Below, piece by piece: positions 8,467 to 17,702 of a DNA stretch of 64,000 bases. Position 1 is the first letter of the stretch, and each line of letters starts with the position of its first letter. Source of the stretch: Paenibacillus glycinis (GTDB taxonomy: Bacteria; Bacillota; Bacilli; Paenibacillales; Paenibacillaceae); NCBI RefSeq assembly GCF_009909185.1, contig NZ_JAAAMV010000010.1, positions 117,558 through 181,557 on the forward strand, written 5' to 3'. The position numbers and the translations under genes are program-made. The notes below the pieces were generated by a model. That model was not told the DNA's origin and did not search any database. It saw only the letters and a list, made by a program, of their open reading frames with translations.

Positions 8467-10320
8467 ATGAAACCATTATTCGGCAAGGACGCCGCACTAC
8501 CCGCCCGGAAAACGATCGTGTTTCTGGGCGACAGCATCACCGAGGACGGCACTTATATCGCGCTGATCGACGCGTATTTTCGGCTGCACGCCCCGGAGAC
8601 CGACCTGACGCTGATCAATCTCGGCGTCAGCAGCGAGACTGCCTCCGGACTCAGCGAGGCGGAGCATGGATTCCACCGTCCCTGCGTGCACGATCGGCTG
8701 GAACGGGCGCTCGCGGAGACGAAGCCGGATTGGGTCGTCGTCTGCTACGGCATGAACGACGGCATCTATCATCCGCTGTCGGAGGCGCGGTTCGCGGCTT
8801 ATCGCGGCGGCATGCTGCGGCTGCTGGAGCAGATTCGCTCGGCCGGAGCCAAGGCGATCGTCATGACGCCGCCGCCGTTCGATCCGCAGTCGCTGGATGG
8901 GGCGGCGGATCGCTTGCTGCCGGCGGGCGAGCCGGATTACAGCTACCTGCGGCCTTACGAGGGGTACGACGAGGTGTTGGCCCGCTATGCGGAGTGGGTG
9001 CTGACGCTAGGCGATCCCCCTGTCGACAACGCGGACGGCGAAGAGATTGCCGGTCACGCGCCGGCAACCCCGGCGATTCCGGCAAATGCCGCGCCTTCGG
9101 TGACCGCCGCGCATTCGGCAACTTCGGCGACCTCCGCAATCCCGGCAACTTCGGCGACCTCCGAGACACCGGCGGCCGATGCGGTCGTCTCGATCCATGA
9201 GCCGATGCTGGCCCAAATCGCGGAGGCGCGGAAGGCTAATCCGGCTTATGCGTCGGGAGACGGCATCCATCCGTTCGCGCCGGGGCATTGGATCATCGCC
9301 AAGGCGCTGCTGCGCGAACTGTTCAACGTGACGCTGGAGCGGACGCCCGATTATTTGCCGAAAAGATCGGCGGAATCCGTGGATGGGACGGAGGAAGCAT
9401 CTGCGGGTTCCCGCTATTTCTCGCTGATCTGGCAGCGGCATCGCCTGATGAGCGCGGCCTGGAAGGAGCACGTCGGCCATACGAACCCGAACGGCACGGC
9501 AGGCGCGCTTCCGCTGGCCGAAGCTTCGGAGCGGGCGGCCGCGCTGGAAGCGCGCATTCGCGAGCACGCCTCGGATCCGGCGCTCCGGCTGGCTTGGCGC
9601 GTCTCGGACTGGCCGGGCGGCGAGCGGACGGACTTCATGCTGGAAGGAAGAGAGGGCTTCGTCATCCTGCCGAGGAAGCCGGCGGAAGGCCGGCCGTGGA
9701 TCTGGCGGACGGAATTTTTCGGCGCGTTCGCCCAAGCGGACGACGCGCTGCTGGAACGGGGCTGGGCCATTGCGTATGTCCGGTTAAGCGATATGTACGG
9801 CTGTCCCGGGGCGGTGGCGCGCATGCACGCGTTTCGCCGTTTCGTGACCGCGAGGTTCGGGCTCTCGGCGAAGCCGGCGCTATTCGGTTTCAGCCGGGGC
9901 GGGCTGTATGCCTTCCATTATGCCGCGACTTATCCGGGCGAGGTGTCGGCGCTGTATCTGGATGCGCCGGTCCTCGACATCCGCAGCTGGCCGGGCGGCA
10001 AAGGGGCGGGCGCCCGCTCGCCTCGCGAACGGGAAGATTGCAAGGCGGTATACGGCCTGCCGGAAGACGACGCGGCTTGGGCGAAGGCGTCGCCGCTCGA
10101 TCGGATCGCGCCCGTGGCCGAAGCGGGCGTGCCGATCCTCGTCGTCGTCGGCGATGCGGATGCCGCCGTCCCGTTCGCGGAGAACGCCGCCATTCTGGCG
10201 GAGCGTTACCGCGCGCTCGGCGGGCAGCTGGAGCTGATCGTCAAGCCCGGCGTCGGGCATCATCCGCACAGCTTGGCCGATCCGGCGCCGATCGTCGCGT
10301 TCATGGAAGCGCACCGTTAG
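8467..10320 (+). CDS. Fused GDSL esterase and alpha/beta hydrolase
   Basis: Two hydrolases are joined in one 617-residue protein. The N-terminal SGNH/GDSL domain (about 1-280) shows block I GDSITEDG, block II GVSSETASG, block III YGMNDG and the catalytic block V DGIHPFAPGHW. It is interrupted near residues 190-240 by an Ala/Thr/Pro/Ser-rich, repeat-encoded insert. The C-terminal alpha/beta hydrolase domain (about 390-617) has the nucleophile elbow GFSRGG, an acid-region VVGDADAAVPF and the histidine in GVGHHPHS. No signal peptide is evident, so it is probably cytoplasmic. The combination suggests deacylation of a carbohydrate or ester substrate, but the substrate is unknown. Confidence 0.82.
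   Translation: MKPLFGKDAALPARKTIVFLGDSITEDGTYIALIDAYFRLHAPETDLTLINLGVSSETASGLSEAEHGFHRPCVHDRLERALAETKPDWVVVCYGMNDGIYHPLSEARFAAYRGGMLRLLEQIRSAGAKAIVMTPPPFDPQSLDGAADRLLPAGEPDYSYLRPYEGYDEVLARYAEWVLTLGDPPVDNADGEEIAGHAPATPAIPANAAPSVTAAHSATSATSAIPATSATSETPAADAVVSIHEPMLAQIAEARKANPAYASGDGIHPFAPGHWIIAKALLRELFNVTLERTPDYLPKRSAESVDGTEEASAGSRYFSLIWQRHRLMSAAWKEHVGHTNPNGTAGALPLAEASERAAALEARIREHASDPALRLAWRVSDWPGGERTDFMLEGREGFVILPRKPAEGRPWIWRTEFFGAFAQADDALLERGWAIAYVRLSDMYGCPGAVARMHAFRRFVTARFGLSAKPALFGFSRGGLYAFHYAATYPGEVSALYLDAPVLDIRSWPGGKGAGARSPREREDCKAVYGLPEDDAAWAKASPLDRIAPVAEAGVPILVVVGDADAAVPFAENAAILAERYRALGGQLELIVKPGVGHHPHSLADPAPIVAFMEAHR
9116..9163. repeat. 27-bp-period repeat inside the hydrolase gene
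   Basis: A 21-base sequence at 9116-9136 recurs exactly at 9143-9163. It encodes part of the low-complexity Ala/Thr/Ser insert (ATSATSAIPATSATSE), so the insert probably grew by slippage or duplication. Confidence 0.8.
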
Positions 10321-10363
10321 TCGCCCTCCCGCGTGTTCGGTCAATCGGAATAGCGAAGAATAA

Positions 10364-10429
10364 GAAAATCTCCCTCAGCAGCGCTTCAGCCCCGAATGGG
10401 CGTTCAAGCGCGTGATGAGGGAGATTTTC
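10364..10429. terminator. Bidirectional terminator between convergent genes
   Basis: A 14-bp arm GAAAATCTCCCTCA (10364-10377) pairs with TGAGGGAGATTTTC (10416-10429), with further pairing inside (GCGCTT/AAGCGC). Runs of A and T at the two bases let it serve both the hydrolase gene and the convergent MFS gene. Confidence 0.85.
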
Positions 10430-10461
10430 GATTATTGATTGTCGCACGGCTTGCTTTACGA

Positions 10462-11664
10462 TCACTTGGCCGCGGAGGGCTTTCGGTCCAGCAGGAGACA
10501 GATCGCGCCTACGGTAAGCGCGAGGCCTACCAGCACGGCGCCCACCCATGGGAGCGACGTCAAGGATAGATGCGTGATCACCGAGCCCCCGATGAAGGCG
10601 CCCGTCGCATTGCCCAGGTTCCCGGCCGAGTGGCTCGTGGTCGAGGCGAGCGCGGGGGCCGATTTGGCCAGGCTCATGATCCGTACCTGCATCCCGGGGA
10701 ACACGGCGAAGGAAGCGGCGCCCCACAGGAAGATGGTCGCGACGGCGGCGACTTGATTGTGAACGGTAAAGGCAAACAACGCGAGAATGACGCAGATGAG
10801 CAGATAAAGGCCGAGAATCGTGGGCATGAGCTTCCAATCCGCGAGCTTGCCGCCGAGGATGTTGCCAAGGGTCACGCCGCAGCCGAACAGGACGAGAATC
10901 CAAGTGACGCTATGCTCGGCGAATCCGGTCACTTCCACCAGCAGCGGGGTAATATACGTGAAGATGGCGAACAGGCCGGCATTGCCCAGCACGGCGATGA
11001 CCAGGAACAGCTGCAGCCGCGGATTGGCGAGCGCGGCGACCTGCTGCAGGATGCCGGCGGATTTCTCCTGCTTCAGCTTCGGAATGAAGAGCAGGATGCC
11101 GACCAGCGTGACGACGCCCATCAGGGCGATCGTGGCGAACGAAGCCCGCCAGCCCATATGCTGGCCGATGAAGGTGCCGAGCGGCACGCCGATGATATTC
11201 GCGATCGTCAGGCCGGCCATCATCATGGACACGGCCCCGGCGCGCTTGTCGGGCGGGACGAGGCTGGAGGCGATGACGGCCCCGACGCCGAAGAACGTGC
11301 CGTGCGTCAGCGCGGTCAGCATGCGGGCGCCCATCAGGACGGCATAGTTCGGCGCGATGACGGAGATGGCATTGCCGAGAATGAAGAGCCCCATAAGGAA
11401 GCCGAGCAGCTGCTTTTGCGGGATGCGGTGGGTCAGCATCGTCAAGATCGGCGCGCCTACCGCGACGCCGAGCGCATACATCGTAATGAGCTGGCCCGCG
11501 GCCGAGATGCTGACGTTCAGATCCTCGGCGACGTTCGGAAGAATGCCCATGATGACGAATTCGGTCATGCCGATCGCGAACGCCCCGACGGTCAGCGAGA
11601 GCAGCGGGAGAGAGGACGGTTTCTTGACGGCCGCCTTCGTACCGGCGGCGTGTGATAAATCCAT
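10462..11664 (-). CDS. MFS drug/metabolite exporter, DHA1 AraJ/YdhP type
   Basis: This is a 400-residue, twelve-helix major facilitator permease. The N-terminus SLPLLSLTVGAFAIGMTEFV and the following GILPNVAEDL are typical of the AraJ/YdhP/PbuE branch of proton antiporters that export drugs, sugars or nucleosides. Motif A-like residues between helices 2 and 3 are LTHRIPQKQLL, and motif C in helix 5 is GVPLGTFIGQHMGWR. The ATG ending at 11664 has AAAGGTGA about 7 bases upstream; the frame continues further 5' but without homology. It is a single-gene unit. The substrate cannot be predicted. Confidence 0.88.
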   Translation of the reverse strand: MDLSHAAGTKAAVKKPSSLPLLSLTVGAFAIGMTEFVIMGILPNVAEDLNVSISAAGQLITMYALGVAVGAPILTMLTHRIPQKQLLGFLMGLFILGNAISVIAPNYAVLMGARMLTALTHGTFFGVGAVIASSLVPPDKRAGAVSMMMAGLTIANIIGVPLGTFIGQHMGWRASFATIALMGVVTLVGILLFIPKLKQEKSAGILQQVAALANPRLQLFLVIAVLGNAGLFAIFTYITPLLVEVTGFAEHSVTWILVLFGCGVTLGNILGGKLADWKLMPTILGLYLLICVILALFAFTVHNQVAAVATIFLWGAASFAVFPGMQVRIMSLAKSAPALASTTSHSAGNLGNATGAFIGGSVITHLSLTSLPWVGAVLVGLALTVGAICLLLDRKPSAAK

Positions 11665-11857
11665 GAGGTTCGGTTCACCTTTCAACGATATGTCATGAAG
11701 CTTGAAGCGATCTGTTACGAACCGGTCGCGTGCAGCCATCTCTCTATTGTGTTGGTTTCCGTGCGCCGAAGCAAGATTATTCGACAAAAGTTCTTGGAAT
11801 CTTAATAGATTGGCGTTGGGCGCGCAGCTTGAAGCGCAGGGAAGGGCAGCAGGAAGA

Positions 11858-11895
11858 AAGACATGGCATCGATTTTGTGATACAATTTGTATCAT
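11858..11895 (+). promoter_or_regulatory. Promoter overlapped by a 17-bp palindromic operator
   Basis: AAGACA (11858-11863) and TACAAT (11881-11886) are spaced 17 bases. The perfect odd palindrome TGATACAA-T-TTGTATCA covers 11879-11895, across the -10 box and just before the ribosome binding site. This is the typical position of a TetR- or MarR-type repressor site. No regulator gene is adjacent. Confidence 0.55.
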
Positions 11896-11912
11896 TAATG
11901 GAGGTGGATGGC

Positions 11913-12239
11913 GTGCGGATTTTGGCGGTACAGAGGAGTCGGATGCGGTTGGAATACTTGCTGCTGGGGCTGTCGGCCTTCGATGCGCTGGCAACGGATA
12001 TCGGAATTCGCATGCAGGCCATCCAGGAAGCGAATCCGGTCGCGGGAAGCTTGTACGAGACGAGCGGCTTTCTCTTCTACGGCTTCAAGATCCTGCTGCC
12101 CGTGGTCCTGTTAGCGCTGCTGCGGCGGCAGCGAAGCGGGGTGCTGGTGCGTAAAGGGGTTGCGTTCGCGACCGCGCTTTATGGCTTGATCGCGATTTAT
12201 CACGTCTGTTGGATCGCGTACGTGCTGTCGGCCGGGTAA
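11913..12239 (+). CDS. Small membrane protein, DUF5658-like
   Basis: This 108-residue protein has three likely membrane helices: LEYLLLGLSAFDALATDIGI, SGFLFYGFKILLPVVLLALL and ATALYGLIAIYHVCWIAYVL. The pattern of an N-terminal helix with D-x-x-x-T, then EANPVAGSLYE, resembles DUF5658 proteins, whose function is unknown. GTG at 11913 is preferred because GAGGTGG lies 5 bases upstream; an in-frame ATG at 11898 has no ribosome binding site and would overlap the palindromic operator. It is expressed alone behind that operator. Confidence 0.65.
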   Translation: MRILAVQRSRMRLEYLLLGLSAFDALATDIGIRMQAIQEANPVAGSLYETSGFLFYGFKILLPVVLLALLRRQRSGVLVRKGVAFATALYGLIAIYHVCWIAYVLSAG

Positions 12240-12402
12240 CGGAGAAAGGCAGCCGGATGGCGGGTTTCTTGGACGGGCGCCGAAGCCGGGGGCTTTCAGG
12301 ATGTTTCTGAAGGCTCCTTTTCGCGTCTGCAAACAGGATGCGGCGAACGAACGCAAAAGCGATTGACAAGCGGGGGGACGCCAATTATAGTTAATACGTA
12401 TT

Positions 12403-12421
12403 GATATTGATAATCATTCTC
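12403..12421 (+). promoter_or_regulatory. Fur box
   Basis: GATATTGATAATCATTCTC matches the 19-bp Fur consensus at 17 positions. It lies 48 bases before the start of the siderophore-binding lipoprotein gene, so iron repression by Fur is very likely. Confidence 0.88.
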
Positions 12422-12468
12422 GTCTATTATCAATTCGAATCAAGCCCTACATACAAGGAGAGTCGAAC

Positions 12469-13467
12469 ATGAAGAAGTTTCTCATCCCCATCGTTCTGAT
12501 GCTGGCGCTTGTCGTCAGCGCATGCGGAAATAATGCCGCCAATACGGGCAGCGGCGCGGCGGATTCATCCGGAAACGCGGCCAACGACGGCGCGCCTGCC
12601 GCCAACGAGCCGGCGGCCGACGCCGCCGCGAATGCCTCCGCCGGAGACGCGGCAGCCGGCACGATCACGTACCAATCGGAGACCGGACCCGTCGAAGTGC
12701 CGGCGAACCCGCGGCGGATCGTCGGCCTGACGAACGCGCCGAACGTGATCTCGCTTGGCGGCAAGCTCGTCGGCGTGGACGAGTGGACGAACAAGAACCC
12801 GCTGTTCACCGAGAAGCTGAAGGGCGTCGAGGTCGTATCGGAAGAAGATCTGGAGAAGATCATCGAGCTGGAGCCGGACTTGATCATTGCCGGAACCGGT
12901 GTGAAGAATCTCGATAAGCTCAATGAAATCGCGCCGACCGTCGTGTACACGTGGGGCAAGCTGGATTATTTGGCGCAGCAGCTGGAGATCGGCAAGCTCC
13001 TGAACAAGGAGCGGGAAGCGCAGGCGTGGGTCGACGATTTCAAGCAGCGCGCGGAAGCGGCCGGCAAGGAAATCAAGGCGAAGATCGGCGAGAACGCCAC
13101 GGTATCCGTATTCGAGACGGATTCGAAGGACTTTTACGTCTTCGGCAACAATTGGGCGCGCGGCACGGAGCTGCTGTACCAGGCGATGGGCCTCGCCATG
13201 CCGGAGAAAGTGAAGCAGGATGCGCTCGGTCCGGGCTACTATACGCTGTCGCCGGAGGTCCTCCCCCAGTATGCCGGCGATTATATCGTCCTCAGCAGAA
13301 GCTCGGCCGGCGACAACGCGATGATGAAGACCGCGACGTGGAACGACATCCCCGCCGTCAAGAACAAGCACGTGATCGAGATCGATACCGAAGCGGCCAC
13401 CTACAGCGATCCGACGACGCTGGAGTACCTGCTGAAGATTTTCGAAGAAGGATTTCTGGGCAAATAG
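12469..13467 (+). CDS. Iron-siderophore ABC transporter substrate-binding lipoprotein
   Basis: It captures ferric siderophore outside the membrane for an ABC importer. The lipoprotein signal MKKFLIPIVLMLALVVSAC ends in lipobox VSAC (Cys20), followed by a 45-residue Ala/Asn/Asp-rich tether and a periplasmic-binding-protein type III domain (about 70-332). That domain starts with PVEVPANPRRIVGL and includes LEPDLIIAGT, as in FeuA, YclQ and FhuD. The Fur box directly upstream supports the iron role. No permease or ATPase gene is adjacent, so it must work with a transporter encoded elsewhere. A terminator follows. Confidence 0.92.
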   Translation: MKKFLIPIVLMLALVVSACGNNAANTGSGAADSSGNAANDGAPAANEPAADAAANASAGDAAAGTITYQSETGPVEVPANPRRIVGLTNAPNVISLGGKLVGVDEWTNKNPLFTEKLKGVEVVSEEDLEKIIELEPDLIIAGTGVKNLDKLNEIAPTVVYTWGKLDYLAQQLEIGKLLNKEREAQAWVDDFKQRAEAAGKEIKAKIGENATVSVFETDSKDFYVFGNNWARGTELLYQAMGLAMPEKVKQDALGPGYYTLSPEVLPQYAGDYIVLSRSSAGDNAMMKTATWNDIPAVKNKHVIEIDTEAATYSDPTTLEYLLKIFEEGFLGK

Positions 13468-13485
13468 AATCGAAGAACGAGCGGA

Positions 13486-13517
13486 AGAGCCTGCGCGAGA
13501 TGCGGAGGCTCTTTTTC
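13486..13517 (+). terminator. Terminator after the siderophore-binding gene
   Basis: AGAGCCT (13486-13492) pairs with AGGCTCT (13506-13512), and five T follow. Confidence 0.8.
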
Positions 13518-13606
13518 GCGGGAAAATGTCGAATATTGTAACCGGGGCGGAACGAACAATGATATGCTAGACGCAAAGAAGATATGAAAATCAGGCGGGT
13601 GTTCAG

Positions 13607-16600
13607 GTGGAAACGGGAGTTCGAACGACGGAAGTGGCGCAGGAATACGGGTTGCCGGACGGGCTGTACGGGAGGGATCGCGAGGTCGCGCGCATCGGAG
13701 AGGCCTTTCATTGGACCACGCTCGGATCGACCCAGATGATCTGCGTGTCGGGCCCTTCGGGCATCGGGAAGACGATGCTAATCCAAGAAGCGACCCGCAG
13801 GATCGCCCTGGGACAAGCGTATCTGATCGCCGGCAAATTCGAGCCCTTGCAGCAGGATACTCCGATGTCTCCGCTCATCGCCGCTTTCCGCGAGCTGACG
13901 GAGCAATTGTTGAACGAAGACAAGCAAAGCCTGGATCAGTGGCGGGAGGCCATCGCGCAGGCGCTCGGCTCCAATGCGGGCGTCATTACGGACGTCATCC
14001 CCGAGATGGAGCGGATCATCGGCAAGCAGGCGGCGGTCGAGCAGCTGTCCTTGGAGGAATCCATGGAACGGTTCCAATTCGTGTTCCGCCGGTTCATTCA
14101 AGTATTTTGCCATCAAAAGCATCCGCTCGTGCTGTTCATGGACGACCTGCAGTGGGCGGACGGGGCATCGTGGCGCATGATCCGCTCGTTCATGACGGAT
14201 CCGCAGAGCCAGAGCCTGCTGCTCATCGGCGCGTTCCGCGACCGGGTCCACGCGCCGACCGGCCGGATCGAAGAAGAGCTGGAGGCGATCGCCTCCTCCG
14301 GGGTCGCGGTGCAGTCGCTGGCGCTGCAGCCGCTCACGCCCGCGGACTTGCGGCGGATCGTCGGGGACACGCTGCGGGCGAACGACGACATCGCCGACGA
14401 GATCGCGCATGCGCTGTTCCTGAAGTCGGACGGGAATCCGTTCCTGTTCCGCCGCTGGCTGCAGCGGAGCCTGGAGGAGCGGACGCTTCGCTACGACGAG
14501 CGCCAGGACCGGTGGGTATGGAATTGGCAGGATGCCAATCCGTCCGGCGGCCCCGGGCAGGCCGATCTGCTGCTGCATTACATGACCGACAGCATCAACC
14601 GTCTGCCGCAGGATACGCGCCAAGCGCTGCTCGAGGCGTCCTGCCTGGGCGGAGAAAGCCCGTTGAAGCAGCTTTCCTCTTGGCGCCGGGAGACGCCGCG
14701 GCAGACGCTGGAGGTGCTGCGGCCGGCGATCGAACGGCAGCTCATCCTGCATGCGGGATTCGGAGCGGAAGCGGCGGCCGAGGACAAATCCGAAGCGGGC
14801 CGAATCCGGTTCGTGCACGACCGGCTGCAAGAGGCGGCGAACGCGCTGCTCGATCCGTCCGAGAGCGAGCGCGTGCACTGGCATGCCGGCAAGTACTGGC
14901 TGGCGCATCCCGATCCGCTCGCCCGCGAACGGCATCTGTTCGACGCCGCGGGGCATCTGAACAAAGGGAGCCGCCTGGCGCTGCTGCCCGCCGACCGGGA
15001 ATACCTGGTTCAAGCGAACGCCGGGGCGGGGAGGAAAGCGAAGTCCGCGACCGCCTACGAAGCCGCGGCGGTTTACTTCCGCGCGGCGGCCGCCTACATC
15101 GGGGAGGAGCATTGGACGCGCAGCTTCGAAGGCTGCTTCGACATGTTCGTCGACCTGCTGGAATGCGAGTACATGATCGGCTGGCAGCCCGCGGCCGAAG
15201 AGGCGTACCGCGCGCTGCTGGACCGCGCCCGCAACGCCTACGAGCGCATGCGGGTGCAGCAGATCGAGATCAACCGCCTGCTGCACACGGAACGAATGGC
15301 CGAAGGCATCGCGCTCGGCCTCGGATGCCTGCGGGATCTGGGCATCCGGGTGTCCGCCGAATCCGGCAAGGCCAAGCGGCTCGCCGAGCTGTACGTCACG
15401 AAGGAGCAGCTGCGCCGCAAAGTCGGCAGGCTGGGAAGGCCGGCGGCGGCGGCGGATCCCGTCGTGACCCTCGCCCTGCAGGTGTTGACGCAGCTCTCCG
15501 GCGCGGCGTTCATCTGCGACAGGCCGTTGTTCCGCGCGCTGACGTACAAATGCGTCCGGCTTGCCCTGCGCTACGGGAATTTCCCGCATGCCGCGGCGGC
15601 CTTCGGCAGCTTCGGCGGGGTGATCAACCAGGCCTTCGGCGATCTGCGGCTGGCGCGGACTTCGCTGAAGGAAGGCATGAAGATCGCCGCCGCTTACAAC
15701 CAGCCCTCCATTCTGTGCCGGGCGCATCTGACGATGGGCGTCATGTTCTTCATCATGGAGGACGAGGATCGGGACCTGGAGGCGAGCTTCCGGAAATCGA
15801 TCGACTTCGGCTTGGAGGCCGGCGATCTGTTCTTTACGGGCCATTCGATCGTCATGCTGCTCGTCAATTTGCATCTGACGGGCAAGCTGGCGCGGCTGGA
15901 GGCCACGCTACCGGAATACAGGAAGCTGCTGTCCGATACGCAAAATCATTACCTGCTGCCGTTCGTCGCGATCTTGAGCCGCTGGGTGCGGGCGATGAAC
16001 GGCAGAATTCCGGACACGGATCCGGGTCCCGACGATCGCGAGCTGCTCCGGCAAATCGCCGCCTCCGGCATGGAATCGAACCTCCTGTACCAGTACGGCC
16101 TCTGCCTGCTGCAGGAGGGCTTCCACTTCGGCGACCGCGAGCTGGCGCTGCGCGGGGCGGCCATCGCCCGCGAGCATGCGCGGGATGCCACGCATTACCT
16201 GCACCGGTCCGAATACGAGCTGTATCACGGCTTGGAGCTGCTGTCCCGCTCGACGCCCGTCCAGTCCGGGGACTTGCGCGCGGCCGAGGACTGTTTAACC
16301 GGCCTCAAGCGATCGGCCGGCAAGTGCTCCGCGCATATCCGCCACAAGGCGCTGCTGCTGGAAGCCGAAATCGCCCGCGTTAGCGGCAAGCATGACCGGG
16401 CGGGTCATCTGTACGACGCGGCCGTCCGCGAGGCGAAGCGCGGCGGTTATGCTGCCCATGCCGCGATGGCTTGCGAATGCGCGGGGCGGTTCTATGTCGC
16501 GCAAGCAAGGGAAATGACGGCGCGGGGCTATCTGATCGAGGCGTACGCGCTTTACCGGGACTGGGGCGCGACCCGCAAGGCCGAGCAGGTCAAAGCGCTG

Positions 16601-17500
16601 TACGCGGATCATTACAAGGGGTTGGACGGGCAGCAAGCCGCGGAAGGGGAGGCGGGCATGCTGTCCGTCGCGGCCGCCGCGGCGGACAGGGGCGCTTCGC
16701 CGGCCGCGCCGGACCTGTCGGTCGTGCAGCAGGCGTTTCAATCGATCGCCGTGGAATCCGACCAGCGGAGGCTGATCGAGCATCTGGTGCGCGCGGTCAT
16801 GGGCGAGGCCGGCGCGCAGCGCGGCTGCTTCGTCATGGAGCAGGGAAAGCGCCTGCTCGTCGAAGTGTCGGTCGACGGCCGCGGCGGCATGCAGCGCGGC
16901 CGAATCCCGCTGGAGCGGTACGACGAGGTCTGCCTGCCGGCGGTTCGGTACACGGCGAACACGGGCGAGATGGTGCTGCTGGACAACGCGGCGGCCGCCG
17001 GCCGCTTCGCGCGCGATCCGTACGTGATGAGCTGCCGGGTCCGCTCGATGCTGTGCCTGCCGCTGCGGTTCCAGAATCAGCTGACGGCGGTGCTGTATCT
17101 GGAGCACAATCAGCAAGCCGGCGCGTTTGCGGCCGATCGGCTGGACATGCTGCGCATGCTGGCCACGCAGACGGTGTTCCTGCTCAAGCTGTTTCCGCCG
17201 GAGGAAGCGCAGGCGGCCGCGAAGTCCGCGCGGCAGGGTGGCGGGCCAGCCGAGGAGCAAGCCGCGCAGGCGGACCGCGAGCCGGGCCTGCCGATGGATC
17301 CGCTGACGAACCGGGAGCTGGAGATCCTCCAGCTCATGTCGCTCGGATTGTCCAACCAAGAGATCGCGCTGCGGCTGCATATCGCCATCGGCACCGTGAA
17401 GCAGCATACCAATCGGATCTTCAGCAAGATGAACGTCAACCGGCGCGCCAAGGCCGTGCTCGAAGCCAAGCGCATGAAGCTGCTGGGCGATTCCGAGTAA
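13607..17500 (+). CDS. Large AAA-ATPase/GAF/LuxR-type transcriptional regulator
   Basis: This is a 1297-residue one-component regulator. It begins with an AAA_16/STAND ATPase domain (Walker A GPSGIGKT at 49-56, Walker B VLFMDDLQWAD near 172). A long helical, TPR-like middle follows (about 430-1000). A GAF domain near 1050-1190 includes ADQ/CFVMEQ-type strands and MLCLPLRFQNQLTAVLYLEH. It ends in a LuxR-type helix-turn-helix (LTNRELEILQLMSLGLSNQE, then IGTVKQHTNRIF). Such MalT-like proteins bind ATP and a ligand and then activate promoters. GTG at 13607 is the best start, though without a strong ribosome binding site. It directly precedes the NHLP locus on the same strand, so it is a candidate pathway regulator. 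Confidence 0.85.
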   Translation: METGVRTTEVAQEYGLPDGLYGRDREVARIGEAFHWTTLGSTQMICVSGPSGIGKTMLIQEATRRIALGQAYLIAGKFEPLQQDTPMSPLIAAFRELTEQLLNEDKQSLDQWREAIAQALGSNAGVITDVIPEMERIIGKQAAVEQLSLEESMERFQFVFRRFIQVFCHQKHPLVLFMDDLQWADGASWRMIRSFMTDPQSQSLLLIGAFRDRVHAPTGRIEEELEAIASSGVAVQSLALQPLTPADLRRIVGDTLRANDDIADEIAHALFLKSDGNPFLFRRWLQRSLEERTLRYDERQDRWVWNWQDANPSGGPGQADLLLHYMTDSINRLPQDTRQALLEASCLGGESPLKQLSSWRRETPRQTLEVLRPAIERQLILHAGFGAEAAAEDKSEAGRIRFVHDRLQEAANALLDPSESERVHWHAGKYWLAHPDPLARERHLFDAAGHLNKGSRLALLPADREYLVQANAGAGRKAKSATAYEAAAVYFRAAAAYIGEEHWTRSFEGCFDMFVDLLECEYMIGWQPAAEEAYRALLDRARNAYERMRVQQIEINRLLHTERMAEGIALGLGCLRDLGIRVSAESGKAKRLAELYVTKEQLRRKVGRLGRPAAAADPVVTLALQVLTQLSGAAFICDRPLFRALTYKCVRLALRYGNFPHAAAAFGSFGGVINQAFGDLRLARTSLKEGMKIAAAYNQPSILCRAHLTMGVMFFIMEDEDRDLEASFRKSIDFGLEAGDLFFTGHSIVMLLVNLHLTGKLARLEATLPEYRKLLSDTQNHYLLPFVAILSRWVRAMNGRIPDTDPGPDDRELLRQIAASGMESNLLYQYGLCLLQEGFHFGDRELALRGAAIAREHARDATHYLHRSEYELYHGLELLSRSTPVQSGDLRAAEDCLTGLKRSAGKCSAHIRHKALLLEAEIARVSGKHDRAGHLYDAAVREAKRGGYAAHAAMACECAGRFYVAQAREMTARGYLIEAYALYRDWGATRKAEQVKALYADHYKGLDGQQAAEGEAGMLSVAAAAADRGASPAAPDLSVVQQAFQSIAVESDQRRLIEHLVRAVMGEAGAQRGCFVMEQGKRLLVEVSVDGRGGMQRGRIPLERYDEVCLPAVRYTANTGEMVLLDNAAAAGRFARDPYVMSCRVRSMLCLPLRFQNQLTAVLYLEHNQQAGAFAADRLDMLRMLATQTVFLLKLFPPEEAQAAAKSARQGGGPAEEQAAQADREPGLPMDPLTNRELEILQLMSLGLSNQEIALRLHIAIGTVKQHTNRIFSKMNVNRRAKAVLEAKRMKLLGDSE

Positions 17501-17547
17501 GGCAAGTTGCAAGTATAACGTCCGCAGCTTCTATAACCGCGTGATCG

Positions 17548-17640
17548 ATAACTTCCGTAACTTCCGTAACTTCCATAGCAACATCCATAGTAACTTCCAT
17601 ACCTGCACGATCTGTAACTTTCGCATCTATAACTTCCGCT
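17548..17640. repeat. Degenerate TAACTTCCRT tandem repeat
   Basis: About seven copies or near-copies of a 9-11-base unit related to TAACTTCCGT or TAACTTCCAT run through this stretch. They fill most of the 319-base gap between the large regulator and the NHLP locus. They are not coding in any convincing frame. Confidence 0.7.
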
Positions 17641-17661
17641 TGCCAGAGGAAGCCGATATAG

Positions 17662-17702
17662 CCGCGAGTAGTGTCCATCTAGGACATTATTCGCGGTTTT
17701 TT
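17662..17702 (+). terminator. Terminator of the large regulator gene
   Basis: CCGCGAGTAGTGTCC (17662-17676) pairs through 15 positions, some G-U, with GGACATTATTCGCGG (17682-17696). Six T follow. It separates the regulator from the NHLP locus, whose own promoter should lie in the AT-rich 17703-17800. Confidence 0.88.

Noticed and set aside
13778..15874. 698-codon minus-strand open frame opposite the large regulator, and an 890-codon frame shifted on the plus strand
   Set aside because: Both are Arg/Pro/Ala-rich composition shadows of the regulator, whose ATPase, GAF and LuxR motifs are clear.
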